A stretch of DNA of 64,000 nt from Solea solea (GCF_958295425.1 NC_081142.1:29855649-29919648); one strand, 5' to 3'. Positions 20,043 through 33,341 are shown, numbered from the stretch's first letter. Numbers and translations: made by a program. The notes: generated by a model not told the origin, from the sequence alone.

Positions 20043-22459
20043 CCTTAAAGTAAATCGCGTTTTTGAGGCCTTTCCCATACCCCAAAACTCACAGATTTTT
20101 GTGACCGCATCAATCCTGGTGTAAATTTACGTCTGAAAAAGGTTCGGGGAATGTGCGTCAAAAATTGAATGTGGGAGGGGCCAAAACGTGCGAAGCGACC
20201 TGTCAAAATTCACCATGACCAACACAATTATCGCACATACACGAAAATCGGTACACATGTGTAGTGGGTCAGGATGAAGAAAAAATTACATTATGACCAT
20301 GATCCAAACCCAACAGGAAATCCGCCATCTTGGGTTGATTGGCGATTTTTTGGCGATTTTGGCGAATTCGCAGCAATGGTATTTGAACTAACTCCTCCTA
20401 GAGTTTTCGTGCGATCACCTTCAAACTTGGTGAGGTCCCTGTGGACCAGTTGAGGAGCTCACGGTATCAAAAGTTTTTTCAAATGTCGCACGGCGCACGA
20501 GATAGGGGGCGGCAAAGTTCGTGATGATTCTGATGTTTCGCATCAGAAAAACAAAACTCTTATAACTTTGCGATGGAAGGTCCGATCCGAACCAAACTTG
20601 CTACCATTGATGATGGGCCATGGCTGAAGACGTCTATTAAAAAACGGTGAAGTTTGAAAACAGCGCCTCCTTGTGGTGAAAGAAAATACACAAAAAAAAA
20701 GTTTTTTTACAATTTCGGGAATAACTTTTACACAGATAATCGTACCGCACTGAAAATTGGTGACAACAGTCAAAACACATGGTAGATGATGCGTGATCAA
20801 TATGACAACAAATCGTTTAACGGTGTTGCCATGGCAACGACGCAAAGTCGGATTTTTGGGACAAAAAATCAAACTGCTACAACTTCGTGAATCCTGGTCC
20901 GATCTGAACCAAACTTGCTAGGATTGATGATAGTCCGGCCCTAAAGACGTCTATATGAAAATATTAAATTTCGAAAACAGCGCCCCCTGGTGACAGCAGA
21001 CAATATGACAGCTTGTATTTCAATTATCTCCTCCTAGAGCTTTTGTGCGATCACCTTCAAACTTGGTGAGATCAATGTGGACGAGTTGAGCATCAAAAGT
21101 TATCAAAAGCTTTTTAAAATATTGTATGGCGTACGAGATAGGGGGCGCCAAAATTGGAGATAATAATAATTTTTCATAACAGACAATGAAACTCTTATAA
21201 CTTCGCGATGGAAGGTCTGATCCCAACCAAACTTGCTATAGTTGATGATGGTTAGTTGCTGAAGACGACTATGTTGCTGAAACGGTACATTTTGAAAACA
21301 GCACCTCCTGGTGGTGGTAGAAAATTCTAAAAAAACAAACTGTTACAACTTTGCCAATCCTGGTCCGATCTGAACCAAACTTGCAAGGATTGATGACAGT
21401 CCGGCCCTGAACACGTCTATATGAAAATATTCATTTTCAAATACAGCGCCCCCTGGTGACAGCAGACAGAATTACATTTATAGTTTTTGATGCTGCTCCA
21501 ACAGGGATTGTTGTATCCACTTGAAACTTAGTATGTGGGACCCCAGACCCTTCCTCAACATGTCCGTAAAAGGTCACCTCCCTACAGGAAGTGGAACGCC
21601 CGAAACAGGAAGTAAAGTCTTACATTGTCCGATTGACACGAAACTAGATATGTGAGTTACCGGACCTTCCCTGAACATGTTTCCGGAGACGCCGTTGACC
21701 GAACAGGAAGTCGGCCATTTTAAACAGGAAGTGCCCTCTAACTTTGCCGTACGTTGTCCGATCTGCACAAAACCTTATATGTGACACCAGGGACCTGTCC
21801 TGAGCATGTCCGTAAAAGGTCACCTCCCTACAGGAAGTGGAACGCCCGAAACAGGAAGTAAAGTCTTACATTGTCCGATTTGAACAAAACTTGATATGTA
21901 AGACAAGGGAACTTCCCTGAACACGTTTACGGAGACGAACAGGAAGTTGCCGATTTTAAACAGGAAGTGCCCTCTAACTTTGCCGTACATTGTCCGATTT
22001 GCACAAAACCTTTTATGTGACACCAGGGACCTGTCCTGAGCATGTCTGCAAGAGATGACCTCCCAACAGGAAGTGGAATGCCCGAAACAGGAAGTAAACT
22101 CTAAGATTATCCGATCTGCACAAAACTTGATATGTAAGACAAGGGAAGTTCCCTGAACACGTTTACGTACACGCACTTGACCGAACAGGAAGTCTGCCAT
22201 TTTAAACAGGAAGTGCCCTATAACTTTGTCATACGTTGCCCGATCCCCCTCGAAATTTGGAACGACATGCGCAGGGACGCCGCTGAAAATAACTAGTACT
22301 GAAAATAACTAGTACTGAAAATAACTAGTACCGCGCGCGGTGAATGAACGGGTGAGAGCGCGAGGCACGCGGGGAGCCGTGGCACACGGCGACCCGCGTG
22401 GGTCGGCTCGAACCCGTTCAGAACCGCGCGCGGTACTAGTTATTATTATTATTATTATT
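20043..22459 (+). repeat. Macrosatellite unit 6
   Basis: Head of the CCTTAAAGTAAATC type with a local variant (GCCAAAACGTGCGAAGCGACC). YY1-like site 20322-20333; RFX-like palindrome 20825-20838; CTCF-like sites 20663-20676, 20980-20993, 21301-21314 (GCACCTCC variant) and 21446-21459. Ends with E6, followed directly by TTA repeats. Confidence 0.9.
22285..22444. mobile_element. GC-rich inverted-repeat element E6
   Basis: Three 16-mers on the left. The right arm is cut short after TACTAGTTATT and merges into TTA repeats. Confidence 0.75.
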
Positions 22460-24701
22460 CCCCCAAATGAATTGCCTTTTTGAGGCCTTTCCCATACCCC
22501 AAAACTCACCAATTTTTGTGACTGCATCAATCCTGGTGTAAATTTACGTCTGAAAAAGATTCGGGGAATGTGCGTCGAAAATTGAATGTGGGAGGGGCCA
22601 ATAAGTGCGGCGCCACCTGTCCAAATTCACCATGACCAACACAAATATCGCACATGCACGAAATTCGGTACACATGTGTAGTGGGTCAGGATGAAGAAAA
22701 AATTACATTATGACCATGATCCAAACCCAACAGGAAATCCGCCATCTTGGGTTGATTGGCGATTTTTTGGCGATTTTGGCGAATTCGCAGCAATGGTATT
22801 TGAACTAACTCCTCCTAGAGTTTTCGTGCGATCACCTTCAAACTTGGTGAGGTCCCTGTGGACCAGTTGAGGAGCTCACGGTATCAAAAGTTTTTTCAAA
22901 TGTCGCACGGCGCACCAGATAGGGGGCGGCAAAGTTCGTGATGATTCTGATGTTACGCATCAGAAAAACAAAACTCTTATAACTTTGCGATGGAAGGTCC
23001 GATCCGAACCAAACTTGCTACCATTGATGATGGGCCATGGCTAAAGACGTCTATGAAAAAACGGTGAAGTTTGAAAACAGCGCCTCCTTGTGGTGAAAGA
23101 AAATACACACAAAAAAAGTTTTTTTACAATTTCGGGAATAACTTTTACACAGATAATCGTACCGCACTCAAAATTGGTGACAACAGTGAAAACACATGGT
23201 AGATGATGCGTGATCAATATGACGACAAATCGTTTAACGGTGTTGCCGTGGCAACGACGCAAAGTCGGATTTTTGGGACAAAAAATCAAACTGCTACAAC
23301 TTCGCGAATCCTGGTCCGATCTGAACCAAACTTGCTAGGATTGATGATAGTCCGGCCCTAAAGACGTCTATATGAAAATATTCAATTTCGAAAACAGCGC
23401 CCCCTGGTGACAGCAGACAATACGACAGCTTGTATTTCAATTATCTCCTCCTAGAGCTTTTGTGCGATCACCTTCAAACTTGGTGAGATCAATGTGGACG
23501 AGTTGAGCATCAAAAGTTATCAAAAGCTTTTTAAAATATTGTATGGCGTACGAGATAGGGGGCGCCAAAATTGGAGATGATAATAATTTTTCACAGCAGA
23601 CAATGAAACTCTTATAACTTTGCGATGGAAGGTCTGATCCCAACCAAAGTTGCTATAGTTGATGATGGTTAGTTCCTGAAGACAACTGTGTTGCTGAAAC
23701 GGTACATTTTGAAAACAGCGCCTCCTGGTGGTGGTAGAAAATTCTAAAAAAACAAACTGTAACAACTTTGCCAATCCTGGTCCGATCTGAACCAAACTTG
23801 CTAGGATTGATGATAGTCCGGCCCTGAACACGTCTATATGAAAATATTCAATTTCAAATACAGCGCCACCTAGTGACAGCAGACATAATTACATTTATAG
23901 TTTTTGATGCTGCTCCAACAGGGATTGTTGTATCCACTTGAAACTTAGTATGTGGGACCCCAGACCCTTCCTCAACATGTCCGTAAAGGGTCACCTCCCT
24001 ACAGGAAGTGGAACGCCCGAAACAGGAAGTAAAGTCTTACATTGTCCGATTGACACGAAACTAGATATGTGAGTTACGGGACCTTCCCTGAATATGTTTA
24101 CGGAGACGCCGTTGACCGAACAGGAAGTCGGCCATTTTAAACAGGAAGTGCCCTCTAACTTTGCCGTACGTTGTCCGATTTGCACGAAACCTTATATGTG
24201 ACACCAGGGACCTGTCCTGAGCATGTCCGTAAAAGGTCACCTCCCTACAGGAAGTGGAACGCCCGAAACAGGAAGTAAAGTCTTACATTGTCCGATCTGA
24301 ACAAAACTTGATATGTAAGACAAGGGAACTTCCCTGAACACGTTTATGGAGACGAACAGGAAGTTGGCGATTTTAAACAGGAAGTGCCCTCTAACTTTGC
24401 CGTACGTTGTCCGATTTGCACGAAACCTTTTATGTGACACCAGGGACCTGTCCTGAGCATGTCTGCAAGAGATGACCTCCCAACAGGAAGTGGAATGCCC
24501 GAAACAGGAAGTCAACTCTAAGATTGTCCGATCTGCACAAAACTTGATATGTAAGACAAGGGAAGTTCCCTGAACACGTTTACGGACACGCACTTGACCG
24601 AACAGGAAGTCTGCCATTTTAAACAGGAAGTGCCCTATAACTTTGCCATACATTGCCCGTTCCCCCTCGAAATTTGGAACGACATGCGCGGGGACGCCGC
24701 T
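22460..24701 (+). repeat. Macrosatellite unit 7 (last, broken at its inverted repeat)
   Basis: Head of the CCCCAAATGAATT type. YY1-like site 22739-22750. The RFX-like site at 23242-23255 is GTTGCCGTGGCAAC, one change from the perfect palindrome of the other six. CTCF-like sites 23080-23093, 23397-23410, 23718-23731 and 23863-23876 (GCGCCACCTAGTGA). It carries more private changes than inner units, as expected at an array edge. It ends in a truncated inverted repeat and the switch to the 176-bp satellite. Confidence 0.9.
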
Positions 24702-24757
24702 GAAAATAACTAGTACTGAAAATAACTAGTACTGAAAATAACTAGTACTGAAAATAA
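24702..24757. mobile_element. Truncated left arm of inverted-repeat element E7 at the satellite junction
   Basis: Three complete GAAAATAACTAGTACT copies (24702-24717, 24718-24733, 24734-24749) and a partial fourth (GAAAATAA). The 176-bp satellite then starts at AACCTCAC. The GC-rich core and right arm are absent. ATAA is shared by the arm and by the satellite's own ATAAACCTCAC, so the junction shows microhomology. Confidence 0.85.
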
Positions 24758-26699
24758 ACCTCACAAATAAAGTTAACATCTTATAAGATATACTTCTGTA
24801 ACCTCAGTGTTTGATTTTGCAATGATTTCACTGTTTGGATGTGTTTTTCTATTTGTGTCTGTTTTTGTGCACATTCAGCAAGTATACGGCTGTTTTCTGA
24901 TTTTTTTCAATTTTCTACTGTCCCATAACATAAACCTCACAAATAAAGTTAACATCTTATAAGATATAGTTATATGCCGTCAGTGTTTGATTTTCCAATG
25001 ATTTCACTGTTTGGATGTGTTTTTCTATTTGTGTCTGTTTTGTGCACATTCAGCAAGTTATACGGCTGTTTTCTGATTTTTTTCAATTTTCTACTGTCCC
25101 ATAACATAAACCTCACAAATAAAGTTAACATCTTATAAGATATACTTTTCTGTTTGATTTTGCAATGATTTCACTGTTTGGATGTGTTTTTCTATTTGTG
25201 TCTGTTTTTGTGCGCATTCAGCAAGTATACGGCTGTTTTCTGATTTTTTTCAATTTTCTACTGTCCCATAACATAAACCTCACAAATAAAGTTAACATCT
25301 TATAAGATATAGTTATATGCCGTCAGTGTTTGATTTTCCAATGATTTCACTGTTTGGATGTGTTTTTCTATTTGTGTCTGTTTTGTGCACATTCAGCAAG
25401 TATACGGCTGTTTTCTGATTTTTTTAAATTTTCTACTGTCCCATAACATAAACCTCACAAATAAAGTTAACATCTTATAAGATATACTTCTGTAACCTCA
25501 GTGTTTGATTTTGCAATGATTTCACTGTTTGGATGTGTTTTTCTATTTGTGTCTGTTTTTGTGCGCATTCAGCAAGTATACGGCTGTTTTCTGATTTTTT
25601 TCAATTTTCTACTGTCCCATAACATAAACCTCACAAATAAAGTTAACATCTTATAAGATATACTTCTGTAACCTCAGTGTTTGATTTTGCAATGATTTCA
25701 CTGTTTGGATGTGTTTTTCTATTTGTGTCTTTTGTTGTGCACATTCAGCAAGTATACGGCTGTTTTCTGATTTTTTTCAATTTTCTACTGTCCCATAACA
25801 TAAACCTCACAAATAAAGTTAACATCTTATAAGATATACTTCTGTACCCTCAGTGTTTGATTTTGCAATGATTTCACTGTTTGGATGTGTTTTTCTATTT
25901 GTGTCTTTTGTTGTGCACATTCAGCAAGTATCGACTGTTTTCTGATTTTTTTCAATTTTCTACTGTCCCATAACATAAACCTCACAAATAAAGTTAACAT
26001 CTTATAAGATATAGTTATATGCCTTCAGTGTTTGATTTTGCAATGATTTCACTGTTTGGATGTGTTTTTCTATTTGTGTCTTTTGTTATGCACATTCAGC
26101 AAGTATACGGCTGTTTTCTGATTTTTTTCAATTTTCTACTGTTCCATAACATAAACCTCACAAATAAAGTTAAAATCTTATAAGATATAGTTATATGCCT
26201 TCAGTGTTTGATTTTGCAATGATTTCACTGTTTGGATGTGTTTTTCTATTTGTGTCTTTTGTTGTGCACATTCAGCAAGTATACGGCTGTTTTCTGATTT
26301 TTTTCAATTTTCTACTGTCCCATAACATAAACTTCACAAATAAAGTTAACATCTTATAAGATATAGTTATATGCCTTCAGTGTTTGATTTTGCATTGATT
26401 TCACTGTTTGGATATGTTTTTCTATTTGTGTCTTTTGTTGTGCACATTCAGCAAGTATACGGCTGTTTTCTGATTTTTTTCAATTTTCTACTGTCCCATA
26501 ACATAAACCTCACAAATAAAGTTAAAATCTTATAAGATATAGTTATATGCCTTCAGTGTTTGATTTTGCAATGATTTCACAGTTTGGATGTGTTTTTCTA
26601 TTTGTGTCTGTTTTTGTGCGCATTCAGCAAGTATACGGCTGTTTTCTGATTTTTTTAAATTTTCTACTGTCCCATAACATAAACCTCACAAATAAAGTT

Positions 26700-29600
26700 A
26701 ACATCTTATAAGATATACTTCTGTAACCTCAGTGTTTGATTTTGCAATGATTTCACTGTTTGGATGTGTTTTTCTATTTGTGTCTGTTTTTGTGCACATT
26801 CAGCAAGTATACGGCTGTTTTCTGATTTTTTTGAATTTTCTACTGTCCCATAACATAAACCTCACAAATAAAGTTAAAATCTTGTAAGATATAGTTATAT
26901 GCCGTCAGTGTTTGATTTTGCAATGATTTCACTGTTTGGATGTGTTTTTCTATTTGTGTCTTTTGTTGTGCACATTCAGCAAGTATACGGCTGTTTTCTG
27001 ATTTATTTCAATTTTCTACTGTCCCATAACATAAACCTCACAAATAAAGTTAACATCTTATAAGATATACTTCTGTTTGATTTTGCAATGATTTCACTGT
27101 TTGGATGTGTTTTTCTATTTGTGTCTTTTGTTTTGCACATTCAGCAAGTATACGGCTGTTTTCTGATTTTTTTTTAATTTTCTACTGTCCCATAACATAA
27201 ACCTCACAAATAAAGTTAACATCTTATAAGATATAGTTATATGCCGTCAGTGTTTGATTTTGCAATGATTTCACTGTTTGGATGTGTTTTTCTATTTGTG
27301 TCTTTTGTTGTGCACATTCAGCAAGTATCCGGCTGTTTTCTGATTTTTTTCAATTTTCTACTGTCCCATAACATAAACCTCACAAATGAAGTTAACATCT
27401 TATAAGATATAGTTATATGCCGTCAGTGTTTGATTTTCCAATGATTTCACTGTTTGGATGTGTTTTTCTATTTGTGTCTGTTTTTGTGCACATTCAGCAA
27501 GTATACGGCTGTTTTCTGATTTTTTTCAATTTTCTACTGTCCCATAACATAAACCTCACAAATAAAGTTAACATCTTATAAGATATACTTCTGTAACCTC
27601 AGTGTTTGATTTTGCAATGATTTCACTGTTTGGATGTGTTTTTCTATTTGTGTCTTTTGTTGTGCACATTCAGCAAGTATACGGCTGTTTTCTGTTTTTT
27701 TTTCAATTTTCTACTGTCCCATAACATAAACCTCACAAATAAAGTTAAAATCTTATAAGATATAATTATATGCCTTCAGTGTTTGATTTTGCAATGATTT
27801 CACTGTTTGGATGTGTTTTTCTATTTGTGTCTGTTTTTGTGCACATTCAGCAAGTATACGGCTGTTTTCTGATTTTTTTCAATTTTCTACTGTCCCGTAA
27901 CATAAACCTCACAAATAAAGTTAAAATCTAATTAGATATAGTTATATGCCTTCAGTGTTTGATTTTGCAATGATTTCACTGTTTGGATGTGTTTTTCTAT
28001 TTGTGTCTGTTTTTGTGCGCATTCAGCAAGTATACGGCTGTTTTCTGATTTTTTTAAATTTTCTACTGTCCCATAACATAAACCTCACAAATAAAGTTAA
28101 CATCTTATTAGATATACTTCTGTAACCTCAGTGTTTGATTTTGCAATGATTTCACTGTTTGGATGTGTTTTTCTATTTGTGTCTGTTTTTGTGCACATTC
28201 AGCAAGTATACGGCTGTTTTCTGATTTTTTTGAATTTTCTACTGTCCCATAACATAAACCTCACAAATAAAGTTAAAATCTTGTAAGATATAGTTATATG
28301 CCGTCAGTGTTTGATTTTGCAATGATTTCACTGTTTGGATGTGTTTTTCTATTTGTGTCTTTTGTTGTGCACATTCAGCAAGTATACGGCTGTTTTCTGA
28401 TTTATTTCAATTTTCTACTGTCCCATAACATAAACCTCACAAATAAAGTTAACATCTTATAAGATATACTTCTGTTTGATTTTGCAATGATTTCACTGTT
28501 TGGATGTGTTTTTCTATTTGTGTCTTTTGTTTTGCACATTCAGCAAGTATACGGCTGTTTTCTGATTTTTTTTTAATTTTCTACTGTCCCATAACATAAA
28601 CCTCATGAATAAAGTTAACATCTTATAAGATATAGTTATATGCCGTCAGTGTTTGATTTTGCAATGATTTCACTGTTTGGATGTGTTTTTCTATTTGTTT
28701 CTGTTTTGTGCACATTCAGCAAGTATACGGCTGTTTTCTGATTTTTTTCAATTTTCTACTGTCCCATAACATAAACCTCACAAATAAAGTTAACATCTTA
28801 TAAGATATAGTTATATGCCGTCAGTGTTTGATTTTGCAATGATTTCACTGTTTGGATGTGTTTTTCTATTTGTGTCTTTTGTTGTGCACATTCAGCAAGT
28901 ATCCGGCTGTTTTCTGATTTTTTTCAATTTTCTACTGTCCCATAACATAAACCTCACAAATGGAGTTAACATCTTATAAGATATAGTTATATGCCGTCAG
29001 TGTTTGATTTTCCAATGATTTCACTGTTTGGATGTGTTTTTCTATTTGTGTCTGTTTTTGTGCACATTCAGCAAGTATACGGCTGTTTTCTGATTTTTTT
29101 CAATTTTCTACTGTCCCATAACATAAACCTCACAAATAAAGTTAACATCTTATAAGATATACTTCTGTAACCTCAGTGTTTGATTTTGCAATGATTTCAC
29201 TGTTTGGATGTGTTTTTCTATTTGTGTCTTTTGTTGTGCACATTCAGCAAGTATACGGCTGTTTTCTGTTTTTTTTTTCAATTTTCTACTGTCCCATAAC
29301 ATAAACCTCACAAATAAAGTTAAAATCTTATAAGATATAATTATATGCCTTCAGTGTTTGATTTTGCAATGATTTCACTGTTTGGATGTGTTTTTCTATT
29401 TGTGTCTGTTTTTGTGCACATTCAGCAAGTATACGGCTGTTTTCTGATTTTTTTCAATTTTCTACTGTCCCGTAACATAAACCTCACAAATAAAGTTAAA
29501 ATCTAATTAGATATAGTTATATGCCTTCAGTGTTTGATTTTGCAATGATTTCACTGTTTGGATGTGTTTTTCTATTTGTGTCTGTTTTTGTGCACATTCA

Positions 29601-32600
29601 GCAAGTGTACGGCTGTTTTCTGATTTTTTTCAATTTTCTATTGTTCCATAACATAAACCTCACAAATAAAGTTAACATCTTATAAGATATACTTCTGTAA
29701 CCTCAGTGTTTGATTTTGCAATGATTTCACTGTTTGGATGTGTTTTTCTATTTGTGTCTTTTGTTTTGCACATTCAGCAAGTATATGGCTGTTTTCTGAT
29801 TTTTTTGAATTTTCTACTGTCCCATAACATAAACCTCACAAATGAAGTTAAAATCTTATAAGATATAGTTATATGCCGTCAGTGTTTGATTTTGCAATGA
29901 TTTCACTGTTTGGATGTGTTTTTCTATTTGTGTCTGTTTTTGTGCACATTCAGCAAGTATACGGCTGTTTTCTGATTTTTTTCAATTTTCTACTGTCCCA
30001 TAACATAAACCTCACAAATGAGGTTAACATCTTATAAGATATACTTCTGTAACCTCAGTGTTTGATTTTGCAATGATTTCACTGTTTGGATGTGTTTTTC
30101 TATTTGTGTCTGTTTTTGTGCACATTCAGCAAGTATACGGCTGTTTTCTGATTTTTTTGAATTTTCTACTGTCCCATAACATAAACCTCACAAATAAAGT
30201 TAAAATCTTGTAAGATATAGTTATATGCCGTCAGTGTTTGATTTTGCAATGATTTCACTGTTTGGATGTGTTTTTCTATTTGTGTCTTTTGTTGTGCACA
30301 TTCAGCAAGTATACGGCTGTTTTCTGATTTATTTCAATTTTCTACTGTCCCATAACATAAACCTCACAAATAAAGTTAACATCTTATAAGATATACTTCT
30401 GTTTGATTTTGCAATGATTTCACTGTTTGGATGTGTTTTTCTATTTGTGTCTTTTGTTTTGCACATTCAGCAAGTATACGGCTGTTTTCTGATTTTTTTT
30501 TAATTTTCTACTGTCCCATAACATAAACCTCACAAATAAAGTTAACATCTTATAAGATATAGTTATATGCCGTCAGTGTTTGATTTTGCAATGATTTCAC
30601 TGTTTGGATGTGTTTTTCTATTTGTGTCTTTTGTTGTGCACATTCAGCAAGTATCCGGCTGTTTTCTGATTTTTTTCAATTTTCTACTGTCCCATAACAT
30701 AAACCTCACAAATGAAGTTAACATCTTATAAGATATAGTTATATGCCGTCAGTGTTTGATTTTCCAATGATTTCACTGTTTGGATGTGTTTTTCTATTTG
30801 TGTCTGTTTTTGTGCACATTCAGCAAGTATACGGCTGTTTTCTGATTTTTTTCAATTTTCTACTGTCCCATAACATAAACCTCACAAATAAAGTTAACAT
30901 CTTATAAGATATACTTCTGTAACCTCAGTGTTTGATTTTGCAATGATTTCACTGTTTGGATGTGTTTTTCTATTTGTGTCTTTTGTTGTGCACATTCAGC
31001 AAGTATACGGCTGTTTTCTGTTTTTTTTTCAATTTTCTACTGTCCCATAACATAAACCTCACAAATAAAGTTAAAATCTTATAAGATATAATTATATGCC
31101 TTCAGTGTTTGATTTTGCAATGATTTCACTGTTTGGATGTGTTTTTCTATTTGTGTCTGTTTTTGTGCACATTCAGCAAGTATACGGCTGTTTTCTGATT
31201 TTTTTCAATTTTCTACTGTCCCGTAACATAAACCTCACAAATAAAGTTAAAATCTAATTAGATATAGTTATATGCCTTCAGTGTTTGATTTTGCAATGAT
31301 TTCACTGTTTGGATGTGTTTTTCTATTTGTGTCTGTTTTTGTGCGCATTCAGCAAGTATACGGCTGTTTTCTGATTTTTTTAAATTTTCTACTGTCCCAT
31401 AACATAAACCTCACAAATAAAGTTAACATCTTATTAGATATACTTCTGTAACCTCAGTGTTTGATTTTGCAATGATTTCACTGTTTGGATGTGTTTTTCT
31501 ATTTGTGTCTGTTTTTGTGCACATTCAGCAAGTATACGGCTGTTTTCTGATTTTTTTGAATTTTCTACTGTCCCATAACATAAACCTCACAAATAAAGTT
31601 AAAATCTTGTAAGATATAGTTATATGCCGTCAGTGTTTGATTTTGCAATGATTTCACTGTTTGGATGTGTTTTTCTATTTGTGTCTTTTGTTGTGCACAT
31701 TCAGCAAGTATACGGCTGTTTTCTGATTTATTTCAATTTTCTACTGTCCCATAACATAAACCTCACAAATAAAGTTAACATCTTATAAGATATACTTCTG
31801 TTTGATTTTGCAATGATTTCACTGTTTGAATGTGTTTTTCTATTTGTGTCTTTTGTTTTGCACATTCAGCAAGTATACGGCTGTTTTCTGATTTTTTTTT
31901 AATTTTCTACTGTCCCATAACATAAACCTCATGAATAAAGTTAACATCTTATAAGATATAGTTATATGCCGTCAGTGTTTGATTTTGCAATGATTTCACT
32001 GTTTGGATGTGTTTTTCTATTTGTTTCTGTTTTGTGCACATTCAGCAAGTATACGGCTGTTTTCTGATTTTTTTCAATTTTCTACTGTCCCATAACATAA
32101 ACCTCACAAATAAAGTTAACATCTTATAAGATATAGTTATATGCCGTCAGTGTTTGATTTTGCAATGATTTCACTGTTTGGATGTGTTTTTCTATTTGTG
32201 TCTTTTGTTGTGCACATTCAGCAAGTATCCGGCTGTTTTCTGATTTTTTTCAATTTTCTACTGTCCCATAACATAAACCTCACAAATGGAGTTAACATCT
32301 TATAAGATATAGTTATATGCCGTCAGTGTTTGATTTTCCAATGATTTCACTGTTTGGATGTGTTTTTCTATTTGTGTCTGTTTTTGTGCACATTCAGCAA
32401 GTATACGGCTGTTTTCTGATTTTTTTCAATTTTCTACTGTCCCATAACATAAACCTCACAAATAAAGTTAACATCTTATAAGATATACTTCTGTAACCTC
32501 AGTGTTTGATTTTGCAATGATTTCACTGTTTGGATGTGTTTTTCTATTTGTGTCTTTTGTTGTGCACATTCAGCAAGTATACGGCTGTTTTCTGTTTTTT

Positions 32601-33341
32601 TTTTCAATTTTCTACTGTCCCATAACATAAACCTCACAAATAAAGTTAAAATCTTATAAGATATAATTATATGCCTTCAGTGTTTGATTTTGCAATGATT
32701 TCACTGTTTGGATGTGTTTTTCTATTTGTGTCTGTTTTTGTGCACATTCAGCAAGTATACGGCTGTTTTCTGATTTTTTTCAATTTTCTACTGTCCCGTA
32801 ACATAAACCTCACAAATAAAGTTAAAATCTAATTAGATATAGTTATATGCCTTCAGTGTTTGATTTTGCAATGATTTCACTGTTTGGATGTGTTTTTCTA
32901 TTTGTGTCTGTTTTTGTGCACATTCAGCAAGTGTACGGCTGTTTTCTGATTTTTTTCAATTTTCTATTGTTCCATAACATAAACCTCACAAATAAAGTTA
33001 ACATCTTATAAGATATACTTCTGTAACCTCAGTGTTTGATTTTGCAATGATTTCACTGTTTGGATGTGTTTTTCTATTTGTGTCTTTTGTTTTGCACATT
33101 CAGCAAGTATATGGCTGTTTTCTGATTTTTTTGAATTTTCTACTGTCCCATAACATAAACCTCACAAATGAAGTTAAAATCTTATAAGATATAGTTATAT
33201 GCCGTCAGTGTTTGATTTTGCAATGATTTCACTGTTTGGATGTGTTTTTCTATTTGTGTCTGTTTTTGTGCACATTCAGCAAGTATACGGCTGTTTTCTG
33301 ATTTTTTTCAATTTTCTACTGTCCCATAACATAAACCTCAC
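26700..33341 (+). repeat. Higher-order repeat, 3326-bp period, two copies
   Basis: Nineteen-monomer blocks repeat at exactly 3326 bp. Rare markers pair at that distance: CACAAATGAA at 27381/30707, TCCCGTAA at 27893/31219, CTTGTAAGAT at 26881/30207 and 28280/31606, CCTCATGAAT at 28601/31927, TTGTTCCATA at 29641/32967 and CAAATGAGGT at 30015/33341. Inside each block an eight-monomer, roughly 1399-bp sub-block is also duplicated (26881 to 28280). Confidence 0.9.

Larger units (their letters stand above)
8067..24701 (+). repeat. Macrosatellite: seven head-to-tail units of about 2.2-2.5 kb
   Basis: The phrase GCCTTTCCCATACCCC recurs at about 8092, 10512, 12939, 15483, 17898, 20068 and 22484 (spacings about 2420, 2427, 2544, 2415, 2170 and 2416). 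Unit order: a head module (about 300 bp, ends in a YY1-like site); module X (CTCCTCCTAGAG...GATAGGGGGCG); modules Y1 and Y2 separated by a segment with an RFX-like palindrome; a second X; modules Y3 and Y4; then a tail of 123/246-bp ACAGGAAGT repeats and a GC-rich inverted repeat. Y1-Y4 are diverged copies of one roughly 130-150-bp sequence, each ending in AACAGCGCC-type, CTCF-like sequence. Two head variants occur: CCTTAAAGTAAATCGC in units 1, 3, 5 and 6, and CCCCAAATGAATTGCC in units 2, 4 and 7. Copies differ by scattered substitutions, small indels and tail length. Confidence 0.95.

Noticed and set aside
8067..24701. Endogenous retrovirus or LINE
   Set aside because: No reverse transcriptase, gag, integrase or LTR-type signals were seen on either strand.
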